NCBI RefSeq assembly: GCF_001553565.1
Contig: NZ_CP014228.1
Span: 1,612,001 to 1,676,000 of the forward strand
Origin: Actinomyces radicidentis
GTDB taxonomy: Bacteria; Actinomycetota; Actinomycetes; Actinomycetales; Actinomycetaceae
DNA length: 64,000 nt
Direction: 5' to 3'
The position numbers and the translations under genes are program-made. Under the pieces are notes generated by a model. The model saw only the letters and a program-made list of their open reading frames with translations, ran no database searches and had not been told where the DNA came from. Below are positions 26,137 to 35,605 of the stretch, piece after piece; the stretch's first letter is position 1; every line of letters starts with the position of its first letter.

Positions 26137-27816
26137 TCACGCCGGCATGAGGAAGGCCAGCCAGCCCTGAGAGGCGGCCAGCACCAGGAGGCACAGGAGC
26201 AGGAGCAGGCCGATCGAGAACGGGGCCGCCTTCTTGAGGACCTCGGCGTCCGCGCCCGGGGCCTGGACCGCGGTGGTGACGATCGCGAGGTTCTGCGGGC
26301 TGACGATCTTGCCGATGCCGCCGCCGATGGTGTTGGCGGCGAGCAGGATCCGCGGGTCGAGGCCCGCGCCCTGGGCGGCGGTGAACTGCAGGTTGGCGAA
26401 CAGGGCGCCGGCGCTCGTGGCCGAGCCCGCCACCGCGGTGCCCACCCAGCCCAGGATGGGGGAGAGGAAGGCGAAGGCCGCGCCGGTGGTCGCCAGGGCG
26501 GCGCCGACAGCGGTCGTCTGCCCGGAGAAGTTCATGACGTAGGCCAGGGCCATGACCATGGCGATCGTGAGGATCGACATGCGCAGGTTGTAGATCGTCT
26601 CCGGCAGGACGCGGACGAGGCGGCCCGAGCTCACCTGGAAGCGGCCGCCGGAGGAGCGCGCCGCGTAGACGAAGGTGACGATGATCGCGGTCACGAAGAT
26701 CCAGGTGCCCGGGTTGGACAGCGTCTGGAGGGTGTAGATCGGGCTCGTCGAGGGGGTGCCGTCGCCCTTGAGGAGCTGGCCGTAGATGCCGGGCCACTCG
26801 ATCTTGAGGTCGGTGGCCGCCAGCGCGGCGTTCAGGCCCTTCCACAGCTTCGTGATCGCGATGATGATGACGACGAGGACGTAGGGCAGCAGGGCCAGGG
26901 CGACGCGCTCGCCGTCGGGCTTGGAGGACTCGTCGGTCTCGGTGCGGTACTCGTCGGGCGTCGTCGGGGTCCACACGAGGAGGAAGACGTAGGAGGCGGC
27001 CAGTCCCAGGAGCGCGGCGATGACGCTCGTGAGCTCGTAGGAGACCGAGGGACCGAGGAAGTGGCCGGCGCCGGTGGCGACGCCGGAGACGAGCGCGAGG
27101 GGCCACAGCTGGCGGATCGCGCGGGCGCCGTCGAGGACCGTCAGGAGGATGAACGGCATGAGGACGCAGATGATCCAGGTGAGGTGCCCCATGAAGGCGC
27201 CGACGGTGGCCGGGTCCTGGCCGCCGCCGAGCTTCGCGGCGGTGGTGACCGGGATGGCCATCGCGCCGAAACCGACGTAGATCGCGTTGCCGACGATGGT
27301 GACGAGGGCGGCCTTCATCTTGGGCAGGCCCAGGGTGACGAGCATGGCGCCGGTGATGGCGACGGGGGCGCCGAAGCCGGCGAGGCCCTCGAGGAGGCCG
27401 CAGAAGGAGAAGGCGACGATGAGGGCCTGCGCGCGCATGTCGCCCTTGCCGATGGCGTTGAAGACGGCCTTGAGGTCCTGTGAGCGGCCCGAGACCTCGG
27501 TGAGGTTGTAGAGCCACACGGCCGCGATGATGATGTAGATGATCGGTACGAAGCCCATGGCGAGGCCCTGGGTCGCGCTGAGCAGCGACATCCCCGCCGG
27601 CATGCGGAAGCACAGCACCGCCAGGACGACGGACAGCGCCAGCGAGATGATCGAGCACCAGTGGGTGGGGACCTTGAAGGCCCCCATGAGGACGAAGAAG
27701 GCGATGAGGGGCAGGAGCCCCACGATCGCGGTGAGGAAGACGTTGCCGCCCACCGCCGTCGTCGACGGGGTGAAGGAGGCCGCCAGCGCGAGGGCCGGTG
27801 AGGGTGCGAGGGGCAT
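26137..27816 (-). CDS. lctP: L-lactate permease
   Basis: A 559-residue membrane protein of the LctP family, importing lactate with protons. At least twelve helices are visible. Signature stretches include LLEGLAGFGAPVAITGAML, GNAIYVGFGAMAIPV and, near the end, NTIGGGIGKIVSPQNLAIV. The ATG at 27816 is preferred since GGAG lies 7 bases before it; an earlier ATG at 27864 lacks one. It supplies the substrate for the LutABC complex encoded next to it on the same strand. Confidence 0.93.
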   Translation of the reverse strand: MPLAPSPALALAASFTPSTTAVGGNVFLTAIVGLLPLIAFFVLMGAFKVPTHWCSIISLALSVVLAVLCFRMPAGMSLLSATQGLAMGFVPIIYIIIAAVWLYNLTEVSGRSQDLKAVFNAIGKGDMRAQALIVAFSFCGLLEGLAGFGAPVAITGAMLVTLGLPKMKAALVTIVGNAIYVGFGAMAIPVTTAAKLGGGQDPATVGAFMGHLTWIICVLMPFILLTVLDGARAIRQLWPLALVSGVATGAGHFLGPSVSYELTSVIAALLGLAASYVFLLVWTPTTPDEYRTETDESSKPDGERVALALLPYVLVVIIIAITKLWKGLNAALAATDLKIEWPGIYGQLLKGDGTPSTSPIYTLQTLSNPGTWIFVTAIIVTFVYAARSSGGRFQVSSGRLVRVLPETIYNLRMSILTIAMVMALAYVMNFSGQTTAVGAALATTGAAFAFLSPILGWVGTAVAGSATSAGALFANLQFTAAQGAGLDPRILLAANTIGGGIGKIVSPQNLAIVTTAVQAPGADAEVLKKAAPFSIGLLLLLCLLVLAASQGWLAFLMPA

Positions 27817-27891
27817 GAGCGCTCCAGGGTCCGGGGTCGGGGTGCGGTGATCATCCCACTCCATCGGCCGCCGCGGGGCGGGGCGGCACGA

Positions 27892-27930
27892 GGACGGGCC
27901 CGCCGCGCTGCTCGCGCGACGGGCCCGTCC
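27892..27930. terminator. Terminator of glpF-glpK
   Basis: GGACGGGCCCG and CGGGCCCGTCC form an 11-bp perfect stem, 45 bp past the glpK stop. Confidence 0.65.
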
Positions 27931-27974
27931 CGACCTGCTGGGACCGGGGCCTCCCGGTCGTCCGTGTCAGAGCG

Positions 27975-29510
27975 TCACTTGACGTCCTCGTCGGCCCAGT
28001 CGAAGGTGCGGGTGACGGCCTTCTTCCACAGGCGGTAGGTGCGGTCGCGCTCGGCCTCGTCCATGGACGGCGTCCAGCGCTTGCCCTCCTGCCAGTTGGC
28101 GACGACGTCCTCGGTGCCCGACCAGAAGCCGACGGCGATGCCGGCCGCGTAGGCGGCGCCCAGGGCCGTGGTCTCGGCGACGACGGGCTGGATGACGTCG
28201 ACACCGGAGACGTCGGCCTGGAACTGCATGAGCAGGTCGTCGTGGGTCATGCCGCCGTCGACCTTGAGCTCCTTGAGCGGGACGCCGGAGTCCGCGTTCA
28301 TGGCGTCGAGGACCTCGGCCGACTGGAAGGCGGTGGACTCCTCGACGGCGCGGGCGATGTGGCCCTTGGTGACGTAGCGGGTCAGGCCCACGATCGCGCC
28401 GCGCGCGTCGTCCTTCCAGTACGGCGCGAAGAGGCCGGAGAAGGCGGGGACGAAGTAGACGCCGCCGTTGTCCTCCACGCTCGAGGCGAGCTCGCCGATC
28501 TCGGAGGACTTCGTGATGAGGCCGAGGTTGTCGCGCAGCCACTGAACCAGGGAGCCGGCGACGGCGACCGACCCCTCGAGGGCGTAGACGGGCTTGGCGT
28601 CGCCGAGCTGGTAGAGCACGGTCGTGAGCAGGCCGTTCTCCGAGAAGACGGGCTCCTCGCCGGTGTTCATGAGGGTGAAGCATCCGGTGCCGTAGGTGTT
28701 CTTCGCCGTGCCCTTCTCGAAGCAGGCCTGGCCGAAGGTCGCCGCCTGCTGGTCGCCGAGGATGCCGGAGATGGGAGTGTCGACGAGCAGGCCGTTCTTG
28801 CGGCCGTAGCCGTAGACCTCGGAGGAGGACCTGATCTCGGGGAGCATCGACGTCGGGATGCCGAAGTCCTCGCAGATGTCCTCGCGCCACTCGAGGGTGC
28901 GCACGTCCATGAGGAGCGTCCGGGAGGCGTTGGTGACGTCGGTGGCGTGGACGCCGCCCTTGACCCCGCCGGTGATGTTCCAGAGGACCCAGGTGTCCGG
29001 GGTGCCGAAGAGGAGGTCCCCGGCCTCGGCCTTCTCGCGGGCGCCCTCGACGTTGTCGAGGATCCACTTGATGCGCGGGGCGGAGGGGTAGGTCGAGAGG
29101 TTCTCGCCCGTGATCTGGCGGTAGCGCTCGGTGCCGAGCTCATCACCCGCGGCGATCTCGCGCACGATGGCGGAGGTGCGCGTGTCCTGCCACACGATGG
29201 CGTTGTAGACGGGCTCGCCGGTGTTCTTGTCCCACACGATGGTGGTCTCGCGCTGGTTGGTGATGCCGACGGCCGCGATCTGGTGGCGGTTGATCTCGGC
29301 CTCCTGGAGGGCCTCGGCGACGACGGCCCGCACGGACCTCCAGATGTCCAGGGGGTCGTGCTCGACCCATCCCGGGTTGGGGAAGATCTGGCGGAACTCC
29401 TTCTGGCCCACCGAGACGATCTGCCCGGAGTGGTCGAAGATGATGGCGCGCGACGAGGTGGTGCCCTGGTCGATGGCGAGGACGTAATTCTTCTCGCGGG
29501 TCTCAGACAT
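27975..29510 (-). CDS. glpK: Glycerol kinase
   Basis: Phosphorylates glycerol with ATP to sn-glycerol 3-phosphate in the cytosol. The 511-residue FGGY kinase has [18 protein letters not shown] at its N terminus, the glycerol-binding [13 protein letters not shown] and IVWQDTRTS, the hinge [18 protein letters not shown] and the C-terminal [22 protein letters not shown] 29510 follows AAAGGA; an upstream in-frame ATG at 29525 would sit over that site. The gene is 126 bp behind glpF and shares its direction. Confidence 0.96.
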   Translation of the reverse strand: MSETREKNYVLAIDQGTTSSRAIIFDHSGQIVSVGQKEFRQIFPNPGWVEHDPLDIWRSVRAVVAEALQEAEINRHQIAAVGITNQRETTIVWDKNTGEPVYNAIVWQDTRTSAIVREIAAGDELGTERYRQITGENLSTYPSAPRIKWILDNVEGAREKAEAGDLLFGTPDTWVLWNITGGVKGGVHATDVTNASRTLLMDVRTLEWREDICEDFGIPTSMLPEIRSSSEVYGYGRKNGLLVDTPISGILGDQQAATFGQACFEKGTAKNTYGTGCFTLMNTGEEPVFSENGLLTTVLYQLGDAKPVYALEGSVAVAGSLVQWLRDNLGLITKSSEIGELASSVEDNGGVYFVPAFSGLFAPYWKDDARGAIVGLTRYVTKGHIARAVEESTAFQSAEVLDAMNADSGVPLKELKVDGGMTHDDLLMQFQADVSGVDVIQPVVAETTALGAAYAAGIAVGFWSGTEDVVANWQEGKRWTPSMDEAERDRTYRLWKKAVTRTFDWADEDVK

Positions 29511-29636
29511 GGTGGGTCCTTTCACGACTCTGTGTGGAGGTCTGGTGGTGGAGTGCTGTCGAGGTGGTACCGGAGGGTGCCGCCGTCGGCGCCCGCCCTG
29601 GGTGGGAGGGGCGCCGACGGCGTCCGGCGGGGCCGG

Positions 29637-30377
29637 TCAGAACAGGTCGGCGAGGTTCGGGACGATGAGGCCGGCGAGGACGCCGCCGACGAGGGGGCCG
29701 ACGATCGGGACCCAGGAGTAGGCCCAGTCCGCGGCTCCCTTGCCCTTGATGGGGAGAACGGCGTAGGCGATGCGCGGGCCGAGGTCACGGGCGGGGTTGA
29801 TGGCGTAGCCGGTGGGGCCGCCCAGCGAGAGGCCGATGGCGACGATGACGAGGGCGACGGCGAGCGGGCCGAGCTGGGAGGGGGTCTTACCGGACTCGAT
29901 GATCCAGGCGACCAGGGCGAAGGTGCCCAGGACCTCGGTGACGACGTTCCAGCCGTAGGAGCGGATGCCGGGGCCGGTGGAGAAGCAGCCGAGTTTGTCG
30001 CCGTCGGGGGCGGGCTCGTCGAAGTGCTTCTTGTAGGCGAGCCAGGCGCCGACGGCGCCGAGGAAGGCGCCAATCATCTGCGCGCACAGGTAGACGACGA
30101 TGTTGCCGGCGGTGGCCGGGACGTTCGGGGCGAGGTCGCGGCCCGCGGCGGCCAGGCCGAGGGTGACCGCGGGGTTGAGGTGGGCGCCGGTCGCGTAGGA
30201 GGCCCACACGCCCATGTAGACGGCGAAGCCCCACCCGAGGGCGATGGCGACCCAGCCGGCGCCCTTCGCCTTTGACTTGGGGAGCGTGCACGCGGCGCAC
30301 ACGCCCGCTCCGAAGAGGATGAGGATGAATGTGCCGAAGCACTCGGACATGAAGATCTGCCCGGTTGTGGGTGTCAT
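29637..30377 (-). CDS. glpF: Glycerol facilitator (aquaglyceroporin)
   Basis: A 246-residue channel of the MIP family with six helices and both pore signatures: HLNPAVTLG in the first half and GYAINPARDLGPR in the second. The Asp following the second NPA-Arg is the mark of glycerol-conducting members rather than water channels. It lets glycerol in for GlpK. ATG 30377 starts the conserved part; upstream codons in frame do not match the family. It is divergent from glpABC. Confidence 0.94.
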   Translation of the reverse strand: MTPTTGQIFMSECFGTFILILFGAGVCAACTLPKSKAKGAGWVAIALGWGFAVYMGVWASYATGAHLNPAVTLGLAAAGRDLAPNVPATAGNIVVYLCAQMIGAFLGAVGAWLAYKKHFDEPAPDGDKLGCFSTGPGIRSYGWNVVTEVLGTFALVAWIIESGKTPSQLGPLAVALVIVAIGLSLGGPTGYAINPARDLGPRIAYAVLPIKGKGAADWAYSWVPIVGPLVGGVLAGLIVPNLADLF

Positions 30378-30509
30378 GGTGACTCGCTCTCTGCACGTCA
30401 TCGTGCGGTCTTGCGGGGGTGCGCTCGGGCGTCCCACGAGTGAAGCGTGATCAAAACGTGGCCCAGGACACGTCCTGGCCGCTGAGGAGCGAAGATACCG
30501 ATAGGAATA

Positions 30510-30520
30510 CGTGCATGCAT
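30510..30520. promoter_or_regulatory. Candidate glycerol operator core
   Basis: CGTGCATGCAT matches, apart from one base, the core CGTGCATGGAT found on the minus strand at 37494-37484 in the glpD-SorC gap. It lies between the divergent glpF and glpA promoters and is a candidate site for the SorC-type regulator of this cluster. Confidence 0.4.
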
Positions 30521-30567
30521 CGACCAGCGCGCGATCTGGGAGGAGGTGCGCTGCGTCACTCCCATGA

Positions 30568-30605
30568 TTGCACGGTCGTGCACGGTCGTGCACGGAGCGT
30601 GCACA
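30568..30605. promoter_or_regulatory. 10-bp tandem repeats before glpA
   Basis: TCGTGCACGG occurs twice in tandem at 30576-30595. A related GCACGG precedes it in register and AGCGTGCACA follows, so four GTGCAC-like cores stand on the same helix face at exact 10-bp steps, about 100 bp before the glpA start. The 325-bp gap 30378-30702 contains no gene. Confidence 0.5.
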
Positions 30606-30702
30606 TCGGCCCAAGCTCGTGTAGCAATGGTGAGTCGCCGCCCCGCGCGCCCCGCCCCGGGCGCACCGGCGACCGGCACCAGCAGCGGACGAGGAGGTCC
30701 CA

Positions 30703-32505
30703 GTGTCAGCCGATCAGCACGCGCCCCGCGGCGCCACCGCCCCCAGCGCCCCGCGCGGACGCACCATGAGCGCCGACCTCGTCGTCGTCGGAGGCGGCGC
30801 CACCGGCGTCGGCGTCGCCCGCGACGCCGCCATGCGCGGCCTGTCCGTCGTGCTCCTCGAGCGCGCCGACCTCGCCCAGGGGACCTCGGGCCGCTTCCAC
30901 GGCCTGCTCCACTCCGGCGGCCGCTACGTCGTCTCCGACCCCCGGTCGGCCACCGAGTGCGCCGAGGAGAACGAGGTCCTCTCCCGGATCCACTCCGACG
31001 CCGTCGAGCGCGTCGGCGGCCTCTTCGTCGTCACCCCCGAGGACGACCTCGAGTTCTCCGACCGCTTCATCGCCGGCGCCCAGGCCACGGGCGTCCCCGC
31101 CGAGGAGATCAGCCTCTCCGAGGCGCTGCGCATGGAGCCCATGCTCAACCCCGGCATCAAGCGAGCCTTCGCCGTCCACGACGGCGCCGTCGACGGCTGG
31201 CGCATGGTCTGGGGCGCCGCCCGCTCCGCACAGGCCCACGGCGCCACCGTCCTCACCTACCACGAGGTCACCGACGTCGTCGTCGAGGGCGAGGGGGACG
31301 ACCGCCGCGTCGTCGCCGTGCGTGCCCACGGTCTCAAGACCGGCGAGGACCTCACCGTCACCTGCGGCTTCCTCGTCAACGCCGCCGGTCCCTGGGGCGG
31401 CCGCCTCGCCGCCATGGCCGGCGCCGACAGCGTCGAGATCGCCGCCGGCCGCGGCGTCATGATCGCCATGAACCACCGGCTCGTGAACCACGTCGTCAAC
31501 CGCTGCGTCCACCCCTCCGACGGCGACATCATCGTCCCCGACCACACCGTCTCCATCATCGGCACGACCGACCACCGCGCCGAGGACCCCGACCACCTCG
31601 CCATCCCGCGCGAGGAGGTCGCCCAGATGCTCGACGCCGGCGAGGTCCTCGTCCCCGGCCTCCGCCAGGCCCGCGCCCTCCACGCATGGGCCGGCGCCCG
31701 CCCCCTCGTCCTCGACAAGCGCGTCTCCGGCGACGACACCCGCCACATGAGCCGCGGCATGACGATCATCCGCCACCGCGAGGGCGACGGCATCGCCGGC
31801 ATGGTCACCGTCGCCGGCGGCAAGCTCACGACCTACCGCCTCATGGCCGAGTACGCCGTCGACGCCGTCTGCGAGGAGATGGGGATCGAGCGCGGGTGCA
31901 CCACCGCGGGCGAGCTCGTCCCCGGCGCGGACGGGACCCGCAACCACCACGTCACCCACCGTCTCGCCGAGCGCGAGGCCAACCGCCTCGCCGACCCCGT
32001 CGTCTGCGAGTGCGAGGCCACCTCCCGCTCCGTCGTCGAGGACCTCCTCGCCGAGCAGCCCGACGCCTCCTTCGACGACCTGCGCCGCCAGCTCCGCCTC
32101 GCCATGGGCCCCTGCCAGGGCGGCTTCTGCGCCCCCCGCGTCGCCGGCCTCACCACCGCCTGCGCCCACCGCAGCGCCGCCGACTCCACCGAGGGCCTGC
32201 GCACCTTCCTGCGCCACCGCTGGATCGGCCTGTGGACCATCCTCCACGGCGAGCAGATCCGCGAGACCGCCCTCGACTTCTGGATGCTCCAGGGCGCCCT
32301 CGACATCGAGGACATCCCCTCCGAGACGCCGCCGCCCTCCACCGCCACCGCCCTCACGGACGCCGAGGACGGCGTCCAGGAGCCCGACGAGCTCGCCGCC
32401 GCCCTCGCCGCCCTCGCCCCGGCCCCCGCCGTCGACCCGGCGCTCGCGACGGCCGACGCGGGCCGCGCAGCCGGCACCACCACCCGCCAGGAGGTCCTCG
32501 CATGA
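30703..32505 (+). CDS. glpA: Anaerobic glycerol-3-phosphate dehydrogenase subunit A
   Basis: The FAD subunit that oxidises sn-glycerol 3-phosphate to dihydroxyacetone phosphate. Of 600 residues, the first part has the FAD motif VVVGGGATGVGVARDAAMRG and the family strands LAQGTSGRFHGLLHSGGRYV and VAGGKLTTYRLMAEYA. The C-terminal part has a BFD-like 2Fe-2S site (VVCECEATS, GPCQGGFCAPR). A 60-residue Ala/Pro tail is extra. GTG 30703 follows GAGGAGG. The stop overlaps glpB (ATGA). Confidence 0.95.
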   Translation: MSADQHAPRGATAPSAPRGRTMSADLVVVGGGATGVGVARDAAMRGLSVVLLERADLAQGTSGRFHGLLHSGGRYVVSDPRSATECAEENEVLSRIHSDAVERVGGLFVVTPEDDLEFSDRFIAGAQATGVPAEEISLSEALRMEPMLNPGIKRAFAVHDGAVDGWRMVWGAARSAQAHGATVLTYHEVTDVVVEGEGDDRRVVAVRAHGLKTGEDLTVTCGFLVNAAGPWGGRLAAMAGADSVEIAAGRGVMIAMNHRLVNHVVNRCVHPSDGDIIVPDHTVSIIGTTDHRAEDPDHLAIPREEVAQMLDAGEVLVPGLRQARALHAWAGARPLVLDKRVSGDDTRHMSRGMTIIRHREGDGIAGMVTVAGGKLTTYRLMAEYAVDAVCEEMGIERGCTTAGELVPGADGTRNHHVTHRLAEREANRLADPVVCECEATSRSVVEDLLAEQPDASFDDLRRQLRLAMGPCQGGFCAPRVAGLTTACAHRSAADSTEGLRTFLRHRWIGLWTILHGEQIRETALDFWMLQGALDIEDIPSETPPPSTATALTDAEDGVQEPDELAAALAALAPAPAVDPALATADAGRAAGTTTRQEVLA

Positions 32506-33926
32506 GCAGCGACGTCGTCGTCATCGGAGCCGGGATCTCCGGCTGGACCACCGCCCTCGGCCTGCGCCGAGCCGGCGCCACCGTCACCCTCGTCACCAAG
32601 GGCGTCGGGGGACTGCCCCTGTCCAACGGCACCCTGGACGTCCTCGGGCGCCTCGGCGGAGCCGCGGGCCCCGCCGGACCCGGCGCCGGAGCCACCCTCG
32701 AGGAGCGCTCCCGCCGCCGCGCCGTCACCCACCCCTACGCCGCCGTCGCCGACACCGAGCTCCTCCCCGAGGGGCACCCCTACCGGGTCCTCGGCCCCGA
32801 GCGCGTGCGTCGCGGCGTCGACGAGCTCATCGACCTGGTCGGCGAGGAGCTCCTCGTCCGGCCCGAGGCGACCGCCGACCCGGCCGGGCCCGCCAACCTC
32901 TGGCTCCCCACCGCCGTCGGCGCCGTCCGCCCCACCGCCGTCATCCAGCCCTCCATGCGCGCCTCCGTGCTCCGCGACGGCGGACGGTACCTCGTCGTCG
33001 GCCTGGCCCGCCTCAAGGACCTCGCCGCCGAGCTCGTCGCCGGCAACCTCAACCGCACCGAGCTGCCCGGGGGCGGCCGCGTCGAGGCCCGCGCCGTCAC
33101 CGTCGACCTCGAGATCCGCCCCGGAGACCACGACACCAGCGCCGTCGAGCACGCCCGCGCCCTCGACGCCCCGGCCGTCGCCGACCGCCTCGCCAAGGCC
33201 GTCGCCCCGCACCTGCGCGACGGCGAGACCGTCCTCCTGCCCGCCGTCCTGGGCCTGGCCGACCCCGCGGTCGCCGAGCGCCTCGCCGAGCGCCTCGGCG
33301 CGCCCGTCGGCGAGATCCCGCTCGCCCCGCCCAGCGTCCCCGGCCTGCGCCTGGAGAACCGCCTGTCCCGCCTCGCCGTGGATGAGCGCGTCCGCGTCGT
33401 CCAGGGCGGCCGCGTCATCGACAGCGAGCGCGCCGGCGGCCGGCTCGTCTCCGTCTCCTCCGCCTCCGCCGGGCACCCCATGCGCCACCGCGCCGGCGCC
33501 TTCGTCCTCGCCGCCGGCGGCTTCGAGTCCGGCGCCCTCACCATGACCTCGCACGGCGAGGTCACCGACACCGTCCTCGGCCTGCCCCTCGCCGGCGTCA
33601 GCGCCGACGGCGACGAGAACCTCCGCCGCCTCATCCACTCCGACTACTGGGGCTCCCCGCAGGGCCTCTTCCGCACCGGCGTCGCCGTCGACGCCGCGAT
33701 GCACCCCCTCGGCCCCGACGGCGCCCCCGCCCTCGCCAACGTCCACGCCGTCGGCGGCGTCCTCGCCGGCGCCGTGCGCTGGTCCGAGAAGTCCGGCGAG
33801 GGCATCGCCCTCGGCTCGGCCCGGGCCGCCCTCGACGCCCTCGCCGCCGGCCCCGAGGCGGACACGACCGCCGCACCCTCGGCACCCTCGATGGCCGCCG
33901 CCGGCCTGACGAAGGAGAAGAACTGA
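32502..33926 (+). CDS. glpB: Anaerobic glycerol-3-phosphate dehydrogenase subunit B
   Basis: A 474-residue flavoprotein linking GlpA with the membrane-bound GlpC. It starts with the dinucleotide motif VVVIGAGISGWTTALGLRRAG and the GlpB hallmark GVGGLPLSNGTLDVLG, and ends with GGVLAGAVRWSEKSGEGIALG. The ATG overlaps the glpA stop and AGGAGG stands before it. The stop in turn overlaps the glpC ATG, so glpABC is one tightly coupled operon. Confidence 0.93.
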   Translation: MSSDVVVIGAGISGWTTALGLRRAGATVTLVTKGVGGLPLSNGTLDVLGRLGGAAGPAGPGAGATLEERSRRRAVTHPYAAVADTELLPEGHPYRVLGPERVRRGVDELIDLVGEELLVRPEATADPAGPANLWLPTAVGAVRPTAVIQPSMRASVLRDGGRYLVVGLARLKDLAAELVAGNLNRTELPGGGRVEARAVTVDLEIRPGDHDTSAVEHARALDAPAVADRLAKAVAPHLRDGETVLLPAVLGLADPAVAERLAERLGAPVGEIPLAPPSVPGLRLENRLSRLAVDERVRVVQGGRVIDSERAGGRLVSVSSASAGHPMRHRAGAFVLAAGGFESGALTMTSHGEVTDTVLGLPLAGVSADGDENLRRLIHSDYWGSPQGLFRTGVAVDAAMHPLGPDGAPALANVHAVGGVLAGAVRWSEKSGEGIALGSARAALDALAAGPEADTTAAPSAPSMAAAGLTKEKN

Positions 33927-35428
33927 TGCTCGACCTCGACGCCCTCGCCACCCGCTGGGACCTGCCCCTGCCGGGCACCACCGGCGGCAGGAAGGTCGCC
34001 GACGGCACCCTCGCCGTCGAGACCCCCGCCCACGCCCTCGCCCGCACGAGCCTCGACTGCTGCGTCAAGTGCACCATCTGCGAGACCCAGTGCCCCGTCG
34101 CCGCCGTCACCGACCTCTTCCCGGGCCCCAAGTTCGTCGGCCCCCAGGCCGAGCGCTTCCGCCACGGGATGAGCGTCGACCACTCCATCGACTACTGCTC
34201 CAGCTGCGGCACCTGCACGCGCGTGTGCCCGCAGGGCGTCAAGATCGCCGAGCTCAACAACCAGGCCCGCGCCGTCATGCGCGCCCAGAACAAGTCGATC
34301 CCCGTCCGCGACCGGCTCATCACCCAGACCACCCTCATGGGCCAGGTCATGACCCCGATCGCCCCCGTCGCCAACGCGGCCCTCGACGCCAGGCCCATCC
34401 GCTACGTCATGGAGAAGGTCGTCGGCGTCCACCGCGACGCCCCCATGCCCACCGCCCGGCCCCAGTCCCTCCAGGGCTGGCTCAAGCACCGGCGCCCGCG
34501 CCAGGACACCCTCGTCCCCGCCGGCTCGCGCGGCCCCGTCGTCTTCTTCCACGGCTGCGCCGGCGGCTACTTCGAGGTGGAGACCTCCAAGCGCGCCATC
34601 GAGCTCCTCGAGCACATCGGCTACGAGGTCCTCGTCCCCAAGCAGGGCTGCTGCGGACTGGCCTCCCAGTCCAACGGCCTGTACGGCCAGGCCTCCCACG
34701 ACGTCCTGCGCCTGTGCGAGCAGCTGCGCGGCGCCGGCAAGGACCTGCCGATCATCTCCTCCTCCGGCTCCTGCGCCGGCATGCTCAAGCACGAGGCCCA
34801 CGAGATCATGGGCGTCGACGCCGACGAGCTGCGCGACGTCGGCACCCGCACCTACGAGATCTCCGAGTTCCTCCGCGACCTCGAGGACGCCGGCGAGCTG
34901 CCCCACCGCTTCCGCCGCATCGACGCGACGGTCGCCTACCACGCCCCCTGCCAGCTCAAGGGCCAGAACATGGGACTGCCCGCCATCGAGATGATGGAGC
35001 TCGTCCCCGGCTTCCACGTCGTCGAGTCCGGTCGCGCCTGCTGCGGCATCGCCGGCACCTACGGACTGAAGAAGGAGAAGTACGACATCGCGCAGAAGGT
35101 CGGGCAGCCGCTCTTCGAGCTCGTCGCCGACGTCAACCCCGAGCTCGCCGTGTGCGACACCGAGACCTGCCGCTGGCAGATCCAGAAGGGCTCCGGCGTG
35201 AGGACCGTCCACCCCGTGTGGGTCCTCCACGCCGCCTACGGACTCTCGCAGCTGCCCGGCATCGAGGTCGAGGACCCCGACGGCCGCATGACCACCCCGG
35301 TGTGGCGCGAGCGCCCGACCGAGTCGGCCCGGGGGAGCGAGCCCGCCGACGCGCAGGACGCCATGGTCGCCCTGGCCCAGGAGACCGCCGGTGGCTGCGG
35401 CGGCTCCTGCTCCTGCGGGGGCCACTAG
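33926..35428 (+). CDS. glpC: Anaerobic glycerol-3-phosphate dehydrogenase subunit C
   Basis: The 500-residue iron-sulfur subunit that hands electrons to menaquinone. It has two 4Fe-4S motifs (CVKCTICETQCPV near residue 50 and CSSCGTCTRVCPQG near residue 91), then two CCG domains (FFHGCAGGYFEVET, KQGCCGLASQSNG, and RACCGIAGTYGLKKEKYD). A Gly/Cys/Ser tail (GGCGGSCSCGGH) ends the protein, which may be an extra metal site. A hairpin follows the stop. Confidence 0.93.
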   Translation: MLDLDALATRWDLPLPGTTGGRKVADGTLAVETPAHALARTSLDCCVKCTICETQCPVAAVTDLFPGPKFVGPQAERFRHGMSVDHSIDYCSSCGTCTRVCPQGVKIAELNNQARAVMRAQNKSIPVRDRLITQTTLMGQVMTPIAPVANAALDARPIRYVMEKVVGVHRDAPMPTARPQSLQGWLKHRRPRQDTLVPAGSRGPVVFFHGCAGGYFEVETSKRAIELLEHIGYEVLVPKQGCCGLASQSNGLYGQASHDVLRLCEQLRGAGKDLPIISSSGSCAGMLKHEAHEIMGVDADELRDVGTRTYEISEFLRDLEDAGELPHRFRRIDATVAYHAPCQLKGQNMGLPAIEMMELVPGFHVVESGRACCGIAGTYGLKKEKYDIAQKVGQPLFELVADVNPELAVCDTETCRWQIQKGSGVRTVHPVWVLHAAYGLSQLPGIEVEDPDGRMTTPVWRERPTESARGSEPADAQDAMVALAQETAGGCGGSCSCGGH

Positions 35429-35435
35429 AAGACGC

Positions 35436-35473
35436 CCGGTGCGGGGGCGCGAGTCCACGCCCCCCCGCACCGG
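35436..35473. terminator. Terminator of glpABC
   Basis: CCGGTGCGGGGGCG pairs with the C-rich stretch ending at CGCACCGG across a short loop, starting 8 bp after the glpC stop. Confidence 0.6.
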
Positions 35474-35538
35474 TGCCACGGGAGGAAGTGCGGGTCCGGT
35501 TCCTGGGGAGGGGCCGGGCCCGCTCCCTCGTGCACGCA

Positions 35539-35588
35539 CGGGAGCGCCCGCGCCCCGAAGCCTCGGCTCCGGAGCGCGGGCGCTCCCG
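35539..35588. terminator. Terminator of glpD
   Basis: CGGGAGCGCCCGCGC and its exact complement form a 15-bp stem about 20 bp past the glpD stop on the minus strand. Confidence 0.65.
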
Positions 35589-35605
35589 CTCTCGTGCGCG
35601 GCGGC

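Noticed and set aside
30568-30605. A CRISPR-like array before glpA
   Set aside because: The units are 10 bp in direct tandem without spacers, so they are regulatory-type repeats.
33926-35428. GlpC as a second LutA/LutB-type lactate protein
   Set aside because: It has CCG domains like LutA, but two N-terminal 4Fe-4S motifs and overlap with glpB fix it as GlpC.
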